Shown: one piece after another, positions 55,241-64,000 of the stretch
How the letters are laid out: each line of letters begins with the position of its first letter
Position numbering within the stretch: the stretch's first letter is position 1
Source of the DNA: Rallus limicola
Taxonomy: Eukaryota; Chordata; Aves; Gruiformes; Rallidae
Length of the DNA stretch: 64,000 bases
Direction of reading: 5' to 3'
NCBI GenBank assembly: GCA_022605955.1
Contig: JAKCOZ010000039.1
Coordinates: 4,216,001 to 4,280,000 of the forward strand
Translations under genes and position numbers: made by a program
Notes under the pieces: generated by a model
Seen by the model: only the letters and a program-made list of their open reading frames with translations
The model's database searches: none
What the model was told of the DNA's origin: nothing

Positions 55241-57379
55241 GTTCTTAGCATGCCAGCAGCACAGCAAGTGTTTATTTTCTTTTCCAACAAAGTCATCTGC
55301 TGTATGACCGAGGTTCAGGTCAACTCCTTCTCAGGCAGAGAGTGCAAACCCCGAAGCTGAGAAGGCTGTGCCAGGGCAGGGAGAGGTTGACTCCCACGTG
55401 CCAAGCTTGCTTTCAGGCAACTGATGACACACATACAAAGTAAATAGATTTTATATGACTAATAATTGTGAAAGTATCCAAGGGACAAAGGAGACTCTCC
55501 AGCAGTTACAATTAGGGACAAAATGACAAGGTAATTTAAATAATGCCCATTACCATCTGGTCACTTCACTAACCATGCATTTAAGCACTAGGACACTGGG
55601 CAAAACTATCTTCACCACTGGAGAGACCAGAGGAGAAATGATTTTTCCATTGTAAGTAGCACTGAAAACAGTGAAACAAGAATCAATGGACAAAAAGCAG
55701 AGCGCTTTGGCAGAATTGTTTGGGAGTGGACCAATGCACAAGGAAAGTCAGGAACAGTAAGGTTAAGTGTCTGGGAACTAATTAATTAAACTTTAGCCCT
55801 ACACAGCCCAGTACGAAATAACTGGCTTTTGGACAAAACTGTTGTAAGACCCTGTAACCAGTGGCACATGGATTGTTCAGAGACATGTGAAAAGATGCTG
55901 AGCACCAAAGTCAACTGCTGATATGGCACTGATGTCAGACTCAAGGCAGCTTGCCAAAAACATCTATTGGATGTTGATAAAAGCATTACATAGCTCATCA
56001 TACGAATTGGGCTAAAAATACAAGAGGTTGTTCAGAGGATCCATCCAAAAGTCACTAGAAGTAACAAAAAAAACCCCAAATTTCTCTTTATTCATAAGTA
56101 CACGGCTGAGTACTAACAGCTACTTAAGAAATGTGATCAGGTGCACGCTGTAAAGTGTGAGCAGGAACCAGTTTGCAGCAGAGATAATAAAAACTGGCTG
56201 CCTGCAGGAGGTGGCCAAACTCCAGGGACAACTTAAGGTCAAACTAGACTTCTTTTCTTCTTAAAAGGAAACGAATTTGGGAAGTTGGAAAGCAGTTTTA
56301 GGGAGTCAGTCCAAATGATCTCTGTGGAAAAAGATAGGAGCCCTTCAAAGTTTACCTCAAACGATATTCCCTCTGCTGATAATTTCCTCTTGGGAAGTGT
56401 TAGTTCCTAGGAGCTTCAGGAAGGAGAGTGAACAACATGAGTGCTAATTCTGAGGTGTGAGTTTGTACCTAGCTTCCAGGAGGCCCATCTGCAAAAACAG
56501 CCTTAGAGCACTGCAAGTTGTAAAGAACTATTTTCACTATATGAAGCATTTATGGCACACCCAGACCCCGAAGTTCAATTCTTTATGTTTTATTGCCAGA
56601 TTTATCTAAGGTCATAGCCACCTTCTTAATGAGAGCTGTATGGGCAATGTCCCCTTCCTCCACCAGCTGGTAAGATTTAAATAGAGTTTCTCATTTGCCA
56701 GCCTTACACTGAGATTAGTAAGGGGGGCAACACCGCAGGAATTTTTGACCTTTCAGGGGTAAGGCATGCCAATCCACTCGCAAGGCAGCAGAGTGACAGC
56801 AGCAGCAGGGTTGCACCACAGGGGTAGATCCAACTAGCACGTCTGGCAGCTCTTCAGTCAGAAGGGGAAAGTGCTGAGTTGCTAGAACAAGCTGCTTTTA
56901 GGGGCAGAAAGAGAGCTAATTTCAACTATTTCACAGGGAGTCCTAGGCTCTGAACCAAGGGAACGGATGACTTCTGGTTCCCGTCCAGTCTCTGCGGACT
57001 GATAACTGTCTCCATCACAGCAACCCAGACCTGCCCTTTTGAACAGCCCTCGTGTTCCTCTGGCCAGGCAGCAGCGTGGTGGCCACTGCCCGTGCCCTGG
57101 GCAGCACTGCCCGTGCCCTGGGCAGGCAGCACTCTATCATCCTTTCGGAAGGGCACTAGATACCGGTTTACAAAGCGGCATAAAGATTTACATAGTGTGT
57201 GATTTCAGCGTCGGTTACACGAAGAAACATAGTTAGGGTGGCACAGGCCTACATAGTATGAATAAAAGGGGAAAAAAAATCACCAGTGGAACTATTTAGT
57301 GGCTGTAATTCAACGGGGTATCTTAAAGAGCAAAGCAGCTATTTAACACCAGCCTCGCCCTCTCTGTTCCTCCACAGAG
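55241..57379. other. intergenic DNA upstream of SLC25A30
   Basis: This is unique sequence leading into the CpG island. It has an imperfect repeat of GCCCGTGCCCTGGGCAG at about 57087-57125. No gene is seen. Confidence 0.55.
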
Positions 57380-57916
57380 CGGGTGTCCGCGGTTCCCGTA
57401 CCGACCTCGGGAGGCTTAGCCCAGCTCTTGGCAGCAGAAGCGGCCGCACAGCCGCGACCGGCTGGACAAAATCACCGCCGTTACGGTTTTAATGACGAGG
57501 AGAAGCCCTGAGGGGCGAGTGACCTGTTCACTAACCGAGGAGCGCGGAAATACCCGGCATACCGGTTCCAGGCCCCCGGGGCGGCAGTGCAAGCGGAAAA
57601 TACCAGCCTACTCCCCGGACCAGAAGCCTGCCGCAGCCAGCAGCGAAGCTGAAAGGACAGGGATAATTCCCTCACCCCTCCATTTTGTTGCAGAACGGCT
57701 CGATATGCCCCTCAAACCAAACCTCCCCTCACAGCAGCGGCTCCGCGGACACTTTAAATCCACCCCTCCCACAGACACACGCACGCCAGTCCCCGCCGGC
57801 CCGTCTCCTTCCTTAGGCGAGCCCGCCTTTCCCCTCCCGCTCTCCCAACCGGGGAGAGAAGGCGGGGCTCCAGCGCGCCTCAGCGGCCGCTCCGGCTGAG
57901 AGGAACGGGGCAGGGC

Positions 57917-57923
57917 TTTATAA
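57917..57923 (+). promoter_or_regulatory. SLC25A30: possible SLC25A30 TATA box
   Basis: TTTATAA lies inside GC-rich sequence about 30 bp before the proposed first exon. Confidence 0.45.
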
Positions 57924-57946
57924 CCGGCGGGCCGGCGTCGAGCCGG

Positions 57947-58007
57947 CGCTTAAGCCTTGTGGCTGCTCGCGTGCGAGGAGGAGGTCGCGGCCGAGGAGGT
58001 TCCCGCG
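57947..58007 (+). other. SLC25A30: SLC25A30 non-coding exon 1
   Basis: The proposed 5' UTR exon ends at CCCGCG followed by donor GTGAGTG (58008). It joins the acceptor at 61188-61189 just before the start codon. It contains no ATG. The start is an estimate from the TATA-like site. Confidence 0.55.
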
Positions 58008-61000
58008 GTGAGTGGGGTGGCGGGCGCTGGCTCCTCACTTCGCTGGGAGGGCGCGGGTGTCGCCTCTCACCCGGCCGGCGAGGCGGAGGCCCGCTCCGGC
58101 CTTTCCCCTGTCCCGCCGGCCGCGTGTAGGTGTTTCACTATGAGCCTCTACCTCTGAAGGAGGGCGGCGGGGGGTTTTCCGAGCTTCCGGAGCCCTTCAG
58201 CCCCGAACAGGGACATGCCGCTTCCTTCCCTGCATTGTTTTTCCTCTCCTGATACTCTTCATCTCACGGCGAAGCCGGCGGGAGGCGTGCCGCTGCCGTT
58301 GCCTCCTTTGGCCTCTGAACAGGTGCTCCTGTGCCCTTCTCAGCTGCTTAAGTACACCTGTAGCTCTGCTCAGGGGGGCTTACTGCTCCGGGCAACCTTT
58401 TATGTTTCGGGGAGGTGGGCTTTCGAGTTCGTAACGCAGCTGGTATTTGACAAGAGCCTAACTCTCGCCCTGAGGACTCTCTTATTTCTTCCTGATGCTT
58501 TACGGCTTGAATACAGAGGCTGAGCTATGTGTCTGCAGTAATCCACGCAGCTAGAAAGTATTGCTTGGGTAGCTGTCTTGTACGCGTATGCTTATAGTAC
58601 AGGGTTTTTTTACTTTTAAAGGTGTACTTTCAAGGAGTAGCATCTCGTTAAGCAAAGGCCTTCTGTAACAATCAAGGCTGATATCCATTTTGAGAAGCAG
58701 AAGTTACTGTAAGCTGGAGTGTGCAGTGTGTGTAGCACGCTAGCAGTATTGACCAACAAATAATTTAATATGTGACTTTTAAAGTTTGTTCTCTAACTGG
58801 GAAATAGCTGAGTATGTTTAAGTGATGCATTCTTTTATGCAGCCTGGACTTTTGGCTTTATTTTGGTCACAGTACCAGTTAAAAGTAATCAAATTTGCTT
58901 TGGGCTTTTGCAAAGAGAGTGGATGAACAGCTGTGTTTTTAACCCAGTGTCCTTCAGGGGTGCTATCGCCTCTGTCACCTTACTCCTGTTTAGGGTACAG
59001 CAATGTGTGCTTGATAAGGATGTTTTCTTTGTAGTAAAATTGGAGACCTCCTCCTCTAATAAGGACTGAACACCATTTTTAAGTAGCTTACTAATTAAAT
59101 TGCTAATTTATCTAAGGAGGTGCTTGCTATTTTTATCAGTGTAAGGAAGAAATTTTGGGTAAGCAGCAAGAATTCAGAAAATGAGATGTCTGAGGTGAAA
59201 GGGCAGAATTGCTTGCCCAAGATTGCATTGTGGATTTTTCTCTTTAGATAAATTGTGGAAGGATAAAATGAGGGATACAAGGTAGAAATAAGTGGAAAGA
59301 CTCAGTTGATTTGGCCTAAATGTCAGGAGAGGAGACTAGCAAGTCTTTCAGATGTACAAGTGTGACAGTGCTATCATCGATGTAAGGCCTTCACCATGGA
59401 GCGTGCCAAAGGAACAGTGTGCTATAAAATTTCTACTTTAGGGTATCCTCTTTGTCTATATATAAACTTTAATATTAATGCATCTGTGTATAAATTGAAA
59501 ACTTTGGCTATGCTAGCATACTTCTGCATTGTCAGTGCCCCAGAATTGCATAGAAATACTGAGCAGCTTTCACTGTGTAGGCAGAATGAAATACAAATGG
59601 AACAAAAGTACAGATATCTTTTAATTTTTTTCAGTATTATAGTATTTGTGATCAATGAAAATTTGTTTTAATAGGAAGGAGGGGGAACTTAACTATATCT
59701 TCAATGTTATCAAGGTTTTTCAAAGGCACAGGTCATATGCATAGCTGATAGCAGGGAAACTGAGCATGGCTTTGTCTCCTTTAATTAAGTAATCTGCTAT
59801 CAGCCTTGGCAGGACAGGAATTTGAAGAACTTGGAGCTGGAAGTGACCTCCCTCTGGCACAGTGTCAGAACCTATGTGGCTCTGCTGCTTTTGTATTGAA
59901 AAGCTGGCATGGTCTATGTGACTCCTGATCTCTGTACTGCAATCTTTTTGGCAATATAGCGGGTGTCCTTACTTGCCTTTTCATTGTGGGTATTTTTTTT
60001 ACAACAGTTGTGTTCCTGCAGTGGGTTAGAGAATAAGATGGATTTCTATGAGTTTGGTTGTTGAGTATTTGAAATTTGTGTGCTTTGAGCTCCTATGGGT
60101 TTCTTACTGTATTGTCAGAAGACTGAAGATTCAGATACCTCCCTGTGAAATAAAGATGACAAAAGGATAGGGCTACAGTAGCTGTTCAGGCACACTCACT
60201 GTCTGCGATTTCTGGTAACTTCATTTAAACACTGGATTGTTGGCACTTCTAGAGGAAGTGGCCAAAGAAGCTTCATCTCCACGAAAGGTGGTGATGACAC
60301 TGGTGTGCCGGTGATATTTAGCAGATGGGCAGCTCTGCTGATGAAGAGGCAAAGTAACAGGGAATGTAAGTGCCAAGGAAAACAGTTTCAAGTACATTTA
60401 TTCCATGAAATTAATTGGCAAAAAGATAACTGTAGAATCCAGCATTCAGGAAGATGATACAGAAAATGGGGAATGAAAAGTTTTTATGTTACGAGGAAGG
60501 GGAAAGATAAGTTGTGGAGTTGGTTTGGTTTTGGGAAGTGCAGTCTTGTATGGGCCAGACTAGTCTGGTTTTGCAGTTCTTATCTTTTCTAAGATAATTG
60601 GATTACTTCAGCATTCTGCAAAGCATATGCCATAGTTAGCTATGCTTTGGGATCACTTTGTCAGACTGATTTGGCTTTGGAGTTAGAGCAGCCATTTTTA
60701 CTGTGGTAGCAGAAATAGGCCTCAGTGCAGGCAAAATGCTGTATGTGCCCCTCTTTCCTGCCCAAGTGTACCAGCTTAATGGTGACAGCAGGGGAAAAAA
60801 GAAAGGGGAGGGGACAGGAACACAGAAGTGTGGTAATAACTGGCTTAAAGTTTGTCTTGATTGCAGGATTTGGGCAGACTAATTCAGCTTGGTAAGAGTT
60901 GTTGGAGGTTATTCCCAGTAGTGCTCCTTAAGCTCATCCCTGAGGGACAAACTGCTTTAACCTTTCCTGGTGAGGCTAGTGGTGACCTGCTATCATTGAT

Positions 61001-61189
61001 TTGAACCTTGATGCCTGTGTGCAGCATTGCTGACATCTGATTGTCAAAGGTATTAAATGTTTTTGCCCTTAGTGTGTTTGGAGGGGCTACCTTAAATGGA
61101 CAAGGCACAAAGTTTTATTGAATGCTAGCATGTATATTTATATAACAGCTGTGCTTGTTGAAGCATTAAATCATTGTCTTATTTCACAG
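58008..61189 (+). other. SLC25A30: SLC25A30 5' UTR intron
   Basis: The intron is about 3.2 kb between the non-coding first exon and the start-codon exon. Apart from the CpG-rich beginning, it is unique sequence with no transposon that I recognise. Confidence 0.6.
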
Positions 61190-61268
61190 AAAGGAGTCTC
61201 AATAATGTCAGCGCTGAACTGGAAGCCCTTTATTTATGGAGGTTTAGCATCAATCACTGCAGAATGTG
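61190..61268 (+). CDS. SLC25A30: SLC25A30 coding exon 1 (exon 2 of the transcript)
   Basis: The exon starts after acceptor TTTCACAG with 15 nt of 5' UTR, then ATG at 61205-61207. It codes 21 residues plus one base, ending in the codon for Gly22, with donor GTAAGC. Confidence 0.93.
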
Positions 61269-63971
61269 GTAAGCTTTTCCTTTAACTCTTTACATGGTTT
61301 CTTTTCCTTGGTCCCTTTTTGAAACAAGCTTGTTTCCATGCTATCAGTGACACAGTAGTGCTATGTGGTGAACCACAGCATAGGATTTGCTGTCTTTAAT
61401 GCTGGTTGAAGCAAAGCCAGAACTCTGTTACAAGGTCAGAATAGTTTTGTCTGTAAACTTAATATCACGTGAGTCTTGTTTTTATACAAAATTTGCCTTT
61501 GGTTTCTGTTATTTGCTGCTTGTTGATCTGTTCTAGGACAGTGTCTGTATGCATATACAGCTTTTTATTTTGCTAAGGTTAGATAAGCTAACCTCTTAAC
61601 TTGTAAGGTTTTTCTGAGTAGCTGTGTTGCAGTTCAAATTAGCTTGTCTTGAATGTGAGTGGCTGATTGATTAGAACACTTAAATAGAGCTAATGTGCAG
61701 CATATAATAATTGCTGTAGCAAGGCAGTGCACCTGCTTTGAAGACGAACCTAGAACACCAACATACTTTTAAAATCTTATCTGAAATGCATGTACATGAA
61801 AATAAAGGGAACCTGGGTTTTCATAGTAGCAGACCACAGGCTGGCATGTGGTTGGATGCATGTGACTTGGTCTGATAAAATAGATAAAATTGGACTTAAA
61901 ACTATGTTTTTGTTTTCCCTGTATACCTTCTCTTAGGAATTCTGTTCAAACTTGAGTTTGAAACCTCTCATTTGGCAATATTGAATGTAACTGATAATGC
62001 CAAAAGCTTTGTGAGGAAGACAAGCAATTCATAAAAGCCTCATTTGTCTGGTAAACCTCATTAGAACACAGGTAGCTAATCCTGGCCTCCTGTTAGTGTC
62101 TAGGTGAGTAGAGAATGTTGAGGTGGCCCCTTTCCTGAAGATAAGCTCTGGAGGAATATTCTTTCTAATCCCTTTCATAGAGGGTGCGTAGAGAGTGCAA
62201 ACTGAACATAGCAGTGAGCTGCAGGAAAGCAGTAACAGAAGTGGGGACTGCTGCTTCTCTTTTTTTAGATTCTAGACTAGAATGTGCTTAGCTTGTCCTG
62301 TGGAGTTTATTTCTTTGCCTTCAGTGAAGTGCTGTTTGAAGAGGTTGGTAGAATGCACATGCAAGCTCTTTACTTGATTGTGATTGCAGAGTCGTATTCA
62401 GTGTGGTTGTGTACAACCAGGCAAGGCCACTTTGCCTGAAAACACACCAAAAGTGAAGCATAAACATAGGAAGTAGGGGTAGGGTCTCTGCCAAACTTTA
62501 GAGGAAATGACATGACATAAAATGAACCACTTGCTTAAAATAGCCTTGGGAAATCAGATTCCATCCCCTTACCCCCCCCCCTCCAAGTGTTTTGTATATA
62601 TTTTAATATAAAATAAATCCTACTGTTTCTTATATCGTGTTCTTTGTTGTCTTTGGTTAGCTAAGTACTTGATTAATTTTTCTCTCTGATTTTTCTTTAA
62701 GGTACTTTCCCCATAGATCTGACCAAAACACGTCTGCAGGTTCAAGGTCAAGTAAATGATGCCAAATACAAGGAGATCCGCTACCGCGGAATGGTGCACG
62801 CACTGGTCAGAATATGCAGAGAGGAAGGACTGAAAGCCTTATACTCTGGGTAAAGATCACTCCTTTGCCATAATGGTTAATGGAGGGTATATTGATAAGT
62901 GTAAGCCCATGCTGTGTGAATTCTTGGGTTTCAGATTTACAGAGTATTTTGTTAGCTCAATTAGTCTGAAATCCCAAGCTTAGATCGCTTCAGTCTTTGC
63001 ACTTTGCCATAGCATTTCATGTTTGAAAAAGCAATAGTTTAAAAAAAAAAAAAGGTAAGAATAAAATTATTCTGCACAAAGCTGGTACAGCCATTCCATC
63101 TCTTGGAAGAAAATTGGAATTAACTTTTTTTGTATAAAAGGGCATACTTTTCTTTAAAGCATGCAAGATACCAGGGGAAAGATGTGATCTAGAAAATAAC
63201 TGGCAAGCATGTCTGATTGCAAGCTGAGGCATGCTCTAAGAGTAATCCTTCCATAGTTCATTCATGTTCTTGCAGGCTCTAGTTAAAAAAAACAAACCCA
63301 AACCCAACAAAAAACCCCAACCCCAAAGCAAAGACATAACCCCAAAACCTTGTTTGTCTATAGGGAATTTAGGTTGTTGATGTAAGCAAACATGTCTCTG
63401 GTAGGTACCTTGTGTTCAGTCTCTCCTGCTTTAAAAAAGTATTTGCTAATTAGTCTTTTGCAATTTTGAGTGTAAATATTATCACTTCCTATTTTTACAG
63501 GATTGCACCTGCAATGCTCCGGCAAGCTTCCTATGGAACTATAAAAATAGGCACTTATCAGAGCTTAAAAAGGATGTTTGTTGAGCGCCCAGAAGGTGAG
63601 TGGGCTTCCTCAATTTAAGTGAGGACTGTGTTGGTGGCTGCTGTCTGTTTCCATTTGGTATCTTACTGTATTGGTTTGGACAAGTCTACTGGGAAGACAA
63701 TCCTTGTACTGACTGCAACACAGTGAGTCAGCAAGGGAAACTTGTCAGAGCAGTTTTTAAATCTTCTGAAGTTGGCACTCACTGGTTACAGGAGGAGTTG
63801 GTGTCATCCTGCCCTTATGCATCTTAAACTTTACAAATCTGCAGCTAAACTCTTTCTTTTTCTATTTTCTGTTTTTATGGAATAGATGAAACCCTGATGA
63901 TAAATGTTCTATGTGGCATTCTTTCGGGAGTAATCTCATCGTCTATTGCCAACCCTACAGATGTCTTAAAG
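61205..63971 (+). CDS. SLC25A30: SLC25A30 (kidney mitochondrial carrier protein 1), first four coding exons
   Basis: SLC25A30 belongs to the mitochondrial carrier family, close to the UCP branch, and sits in the inner mitochondrial membrane. Published work assigns the UCP5/UCP6 group to inorganic anion transport. Coding exons are 61205-61268, 62702-62849, 63501-63595 and 63886-63971, 393 nt or 131 codons, ending at donor GTAATT at 63972. The protein starts [20 protein letters not shown]. It shows the first carrier signature PIDLTK (residues 25-30), then [19 protein letters not shown], and the second signature PTDVLK (126-131). The window therefore holds the first of three carrier repeats and the start of the second. 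The start ATG has A at -3 and agrees with the vertebrate N-terminus as I remember it. No break is seen. Confidence 0.96.
61269..62701 (+). other. SLC25A30: SLC25A30 intron after the start-codon exon
   Basis: The intron is 1.43 kb. I see only a short C run near 62573 and no other recognised element. Confidence 0.9.
62702..62849 (+). CDS. SLC25A30: SLC25A30 coding exon 2
   Basis: The exon is 148 nt and encodes [16 protein letters not shown] through EEGLKALYS. It contains the first carrier signature. The donor is GTAAAG. Confidence 0.94.
62850..63500 (+). other. SLC25A30: SLC25A30 intron after coding exon 2
   Basis: The intron is 651 nt. It contains an A/C-rich tract at about 63285-63350 whose opposite strand is G-rich. 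Confidence 0.9.
63297..63324 (-). repeat. G-quadruplex-type tract in SLC25A30 intron
   Basis: The minus strand has four G runs (4, 4, 3 and 3 G) with loops of 2, 9 and 3 bases, inside a longer A/C-rich + strand tract. Confidence 0.6.
63501..63595 (+). CDS. SLC25A30: SLC25A30 coding exon 3
   Basis: The exon is 95 nt and encodes [17 protein letters not shown] through FVERPE. The acceptor is TTTTTACAG and the donor GTGAGT. Confidence 0.94.
63886..63971 (+). CDS. SLC25A30: SLC25A30 coding exon 4
   Basis: The exon is 86 nt and encodes [18 protein letters not shown] through IANPTDVLK, with the second carrier signature at its end. The donor at 63972 is GTAATT. The remaining exons are beyond the window. 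Confidence 0.93.
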
Positions 63972-64000
63972 GTAATTATGTGTTATGTAGAGTTTGTCCT

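Larger units (their letters stand above)
57380..58200 (+). promoter_or_regulatory. SLC25A30: SLC25A30 CpG-island promoter
   Basis: CpG density rises sharply from about 57380 and falls off after about 58200. TTTATAA at 57917-57923 could act as a TATA box, placing the start near 57947. Confidence 0.7.

Noticed and set aside
57492..57899. 135-codon + frame in the SLC25A30 CpG island
   Set aside because: It lies upstream of the proposed start site, in GC-rich DNA with few stops, and has no family resemblance.
1..64000. CRISPR arrays, phage, insertion sequences or other bacterial systems
   Set aside because: The window is a spliced vertebrate locus. The regular repeats are micro- and minisatellites or CR1/LTR copies, with no spacer structure.

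Overview
The window looks like a piece of a bird nuclear chromosome. Three lines of evidence support this. CR1 LINEs of the avian type are dense in both orientations. Solo LTRs of endogenous retroviruses are present. Three spliced vertebrate genes occur in an order I recall from the human 13q14 neighbourhood, GTF2F2 - TPT1 - SLC25A30. I cannot name the species; the many similar CR1 copies and CR1-in-CR1 nesting suggest a CR1-rich avian lineage, but that is only an inference.

Layout. Positions 1-10976 are a GTF2F2 intron with CR1 fragments and one clean solo LTR. The last two coding exons of GTF2F2 (+) are at 10977-11120 and 18079-18198, followed by a 3' UTR with poly(A) signals at 18420 and 18920. 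From about 18.9 to 25.8 kb lies intergenic DNA with a solo LTR that was itself hit by a CR1. TPT1 (-) is complete: its six exons run from a TATA/5'TOP promoter at about 30.95 kb down to a poly(A) signal at 26710-26715. Its last intron carries an H/ACA snoRNA, probably SNORA31. A second, diverged copy of the same snoRNA lies beyond the TPT1 poly(A) site. From 31.0 to 57.3 kb is a gene desert with CR1 nests, two more LTRs, an ancient CR1, a 43-bp near-palindrome and a CTCF-like motif. A CpG-island promoter at 57.4-58.2 kb starts SLC25A30 (+), of which a non-coding first exon and four coding exons (131 codons, ending at a splice donor) are inside the window.

How the genes relate. GTF2F2 and TPT1 are convergent; TPT1 and SLC25A30 are divergent but 27 kb apart. 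They do not form a pathway: GTF2F2 is a general RNA polymerase II factor, TPT1 an abundant growth-related cytosolic protein with translationally controlled mRNA, and SLC25A30 a mitochondrial inner-membrane carrier. The only visible functional coupling is TPT1 acting as host gene for a snoRNA.

I found no bacterial-type system, CRISPR array, tRNA or rRNA. The most interesting observations are the duplicated H/ACA snoRNA outside any recognised host intron, the near-palindrome at 36.1 kb, and a set of nested transposon insertions whose order can be read directly. All coordinates and splice sites were assigned by eye; no alignment or folding program was run.
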